Positions 62,101 to 64,000 of a stretch of DNA of 64,000 nt are shown piece after piece (positions within the stretch are counted from its first letter, which is position 1; each line of letters begins with the position of its first letter). Under the pieces are notes generated by a model. It was given only the letters and a program-made list of their open reading frames with translations. It was not told the origin of the DNA and did no database searches. The DNA is from Sitta carolinensis (taxonomy: Eukaryota; Chordata; Aves; Passeriformes; Sittidae), in contig JAVUNC010000004.1 of the NCBI GenBank assembly GCA_032173965.1, forward strand, positions 25,583,001-25,647,000, in the 5' to 3' direction. The translations under genes and the position numbers were made by a program.

Positions 62101-64000
62101 TCCTGATTTTGAAATTCAGTTTCAATATTTGTAAAGGTTTAGAAGCCTTTTATTAAAGGTCACTTTCTGTGGTAAGCAGGTTTGTTGGATTCACAGGAAA
62201 AATACTGGAAATGAGTAGCTCTCTGGAAATGTAAAATGAAATTTCTCTGTAAAATTCAAGTACATGTTTATTATATTCCAAGAGATTATTATTATTCCAT
62301 TCTGTAAAATAAAATAATTGACATATACATCAAAATTCAGCAGTACTTGCAACTTAATGGGTATTTATTAATAAATTACTATTTCAGTTGTGTAATGCAA
62401 GAGTGACTTTCTGTGACTTGTAAAACAAGTACAAATGTTTAAATATACCCATCACATCTCAAATACACAACTGGAAAGCATGGTAAGATATTTTAAAGGG
62501 CAGTAATGAAAGTGGGTATTTGTAACACATTTCCAGTTTTGCGGCAAATAAATCAATAACTGAAAAAAAAGCTTTAGCTATCTCTTCTCAAGGCCTACCT
62601 CTGCCATTGAAAAGAGTCTGTGTTTTTCAGTTGATATCCCAAACTGTAGATATAAGGATGATTTCTTGGAAGCCTCAAAGAACATTCTAAGGTGGACTCC
62701 CATTATGAGTCACTTAAGTCTCATCAGCTCAAGCAGAAAGAGTGGAAGTCTTATTTCTCCTATAATTTGTCTTTTCTATGGCAAGATGTGTATGTTAATT
62801 TGGAATTTCTCCATTAGGCCACATTTGTGGTCTTTTTATTCCTATCTCCTATTTGAATCAATTCCTTAATAACTTTAGGGTTTTCTATTTGATTTTTTCC
62901 CCAGCCTATTTTTCTTAGTATACTTTGGGGTTTTTTTAGTAATTAAATTGAAAAATCAATAGTTGGAAAATGTGATTTCTGGTTATTATAGCTGCTAACA
63001 GATAATTTATTTTAAGATCTTCAGATGTGTATGATATGACTTACCTTCACTACTTTACAGTTTAAAGATCCCAGTCAAACCTAATAATACTCAAGGTTAA
63101 TCTTTCTGAATAAAATCCAAGAAAAGGAATTTAAATGGCATTTAAACGAAAGGGCTTTCCCCCCCCCCATAAATAGAGAATGCTTGCTGCTTTGATTTAA
63201 TATGCATTTCAGGTTTTGAATATAAAGTTTGAACTGAATGACAACTGTGAGTTCTGCTTCTGCACAGCTCAGCACCTAAAGCCATTTATGATTTAGAAAA
63301 GAGCTCTGCTCTACTCTGCTTAGTAGGTTTTCCCAGACACTACTTAACACAAGTCACAGGATCAGACTCTGAACACCATGGCAACATCCCTGTTTTTAAA
63401 AGTTTAATAATTTACAGGCAAACACACGTTCAAAGAGACTCAGCTTCATGAAAACATTCAACCTCTGTCTGCTACTTCTTAGCTATATAACTTGAGAGAA
63501 TCTATATGCTATTTTCCTGTCAAGAAAATTGTTCACTACTGCTGAGATTTGGCTGATGTGAAGCAAGGAATTCAAGATGGAGAGAAAGTGAAAGGAAGAA
63601 TGGCTAAGACTGTCCACGCAAGTCATGCCTGGGAGATAAGACCGTGGGTCACATCTTTTCCTAAGAAGTTTTTCAGTAAAATACAGACTCAGTATTGGAA
63701 ACACAGACAGTGATTTAATGGGCAATATGTCCATTACACCATAAACTGGTATTCTCATTTCATTCTCATGCTAGCCACTGAAACAGAAATTTACTCGGCT
63801 GACACTATTTGGAAACATCTGTATTTTCTGTGGTTCACATAAGACACCAACACTCCTATACTATGTTCCTGTTTTCCCTATTCCATGCATGAGGTCAGTG
63901 ACAGTCAGAAAAATGCTATAGGCAATGCAATTTTACACCTTGAAATGTCTAGCAGACAAGCATCCAAACTCACAAATAGAATTTGCATTTTGAGCTTGGA
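59142..64000. other. Intergenic DNA, nothing recognised
   Basis: AT-rich, with a short (TA)n at about 59360, T16 at 61409 and a C10 run at 63159-63168. No gene-like frame. Confidence 0.6.
61409..61424 (+). repeat. T16 homopolymer
   Basis: Sixteen thymines in intergenic DNA. No linked element is recognised. Confidence 0.9.

Noticed and set aside
1..64000. tRNA, snRNA, rRNA genes or CRISPR arrays
   Set aside because: I saw no cloverleaf, conserved snRNA ends, rRNA blocks or spaced direct repeats. CRISPR is not expected in this kind of genome.

Overview
The window looks like nuclear DNA from a bird, most likely a songbird. Coding density is very low. A recognisable CR1 LINE fragment and avian-type endogenous retrovirus LTRs are present. 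A single strong CpG island stands in an AT-rich background. There is no sign of bacterial or viral gene organisation: nearly every open frame above 60 codons is a chance frame or lies inside a repeat.

The one protein-coding gene I can support is the first coding exon of a STAR-family RNA-binding protein, most likely KHDRBS2 (SLM-1), on the minus strand at 33753-33843. It has a strong Kozak context and ends at a GTGAGG splice donor. Its promoter lies to the right, at about 34050-34175, with two CCAAT boxes, a GC box and a TATA-like TACTTAAGG. Everything left of 33752 is then intron 1, more than 33 kb without a second exon that I can see. Everything right of the promoter is upstream flank and intergenic DNA.

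Layout:
- 1-33.4 kb: AT-rich intron with a minus-sense LTR (5265-5841), a CR1 3' end (about 10.1-10.3 kb), an LTR with an internal GC-rich block (about 15.9-16.8 kb) and simple repeats.
- 33.4-35.6 kb: CpG island holding the exon and promoter. It is interrupted by a solo LTR (34270-34754) with terminal TG...CA and a 5-bp flanking duplication. To the right is an 18-bp GC-rich minisatellite (35134-35277).
- 35.6-64 kb: intergenic DNA with three more LTR copies (about 42.85-43.68, 51.01-51.91 and 58.45-59.14 kb), a CR1 fragment that still shows reverse-transcriptase C-terminal peptide (55.10-55.51 kb) and a 369-bp-spaced GC-rich direct repeat beside it.

The most interesting arrangement is the sense-oriented solo LTR only about 0.43 kb upstream of the KHDRBS2 start codon, inside the CpG island. 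I found no undescribed multi-gene system.
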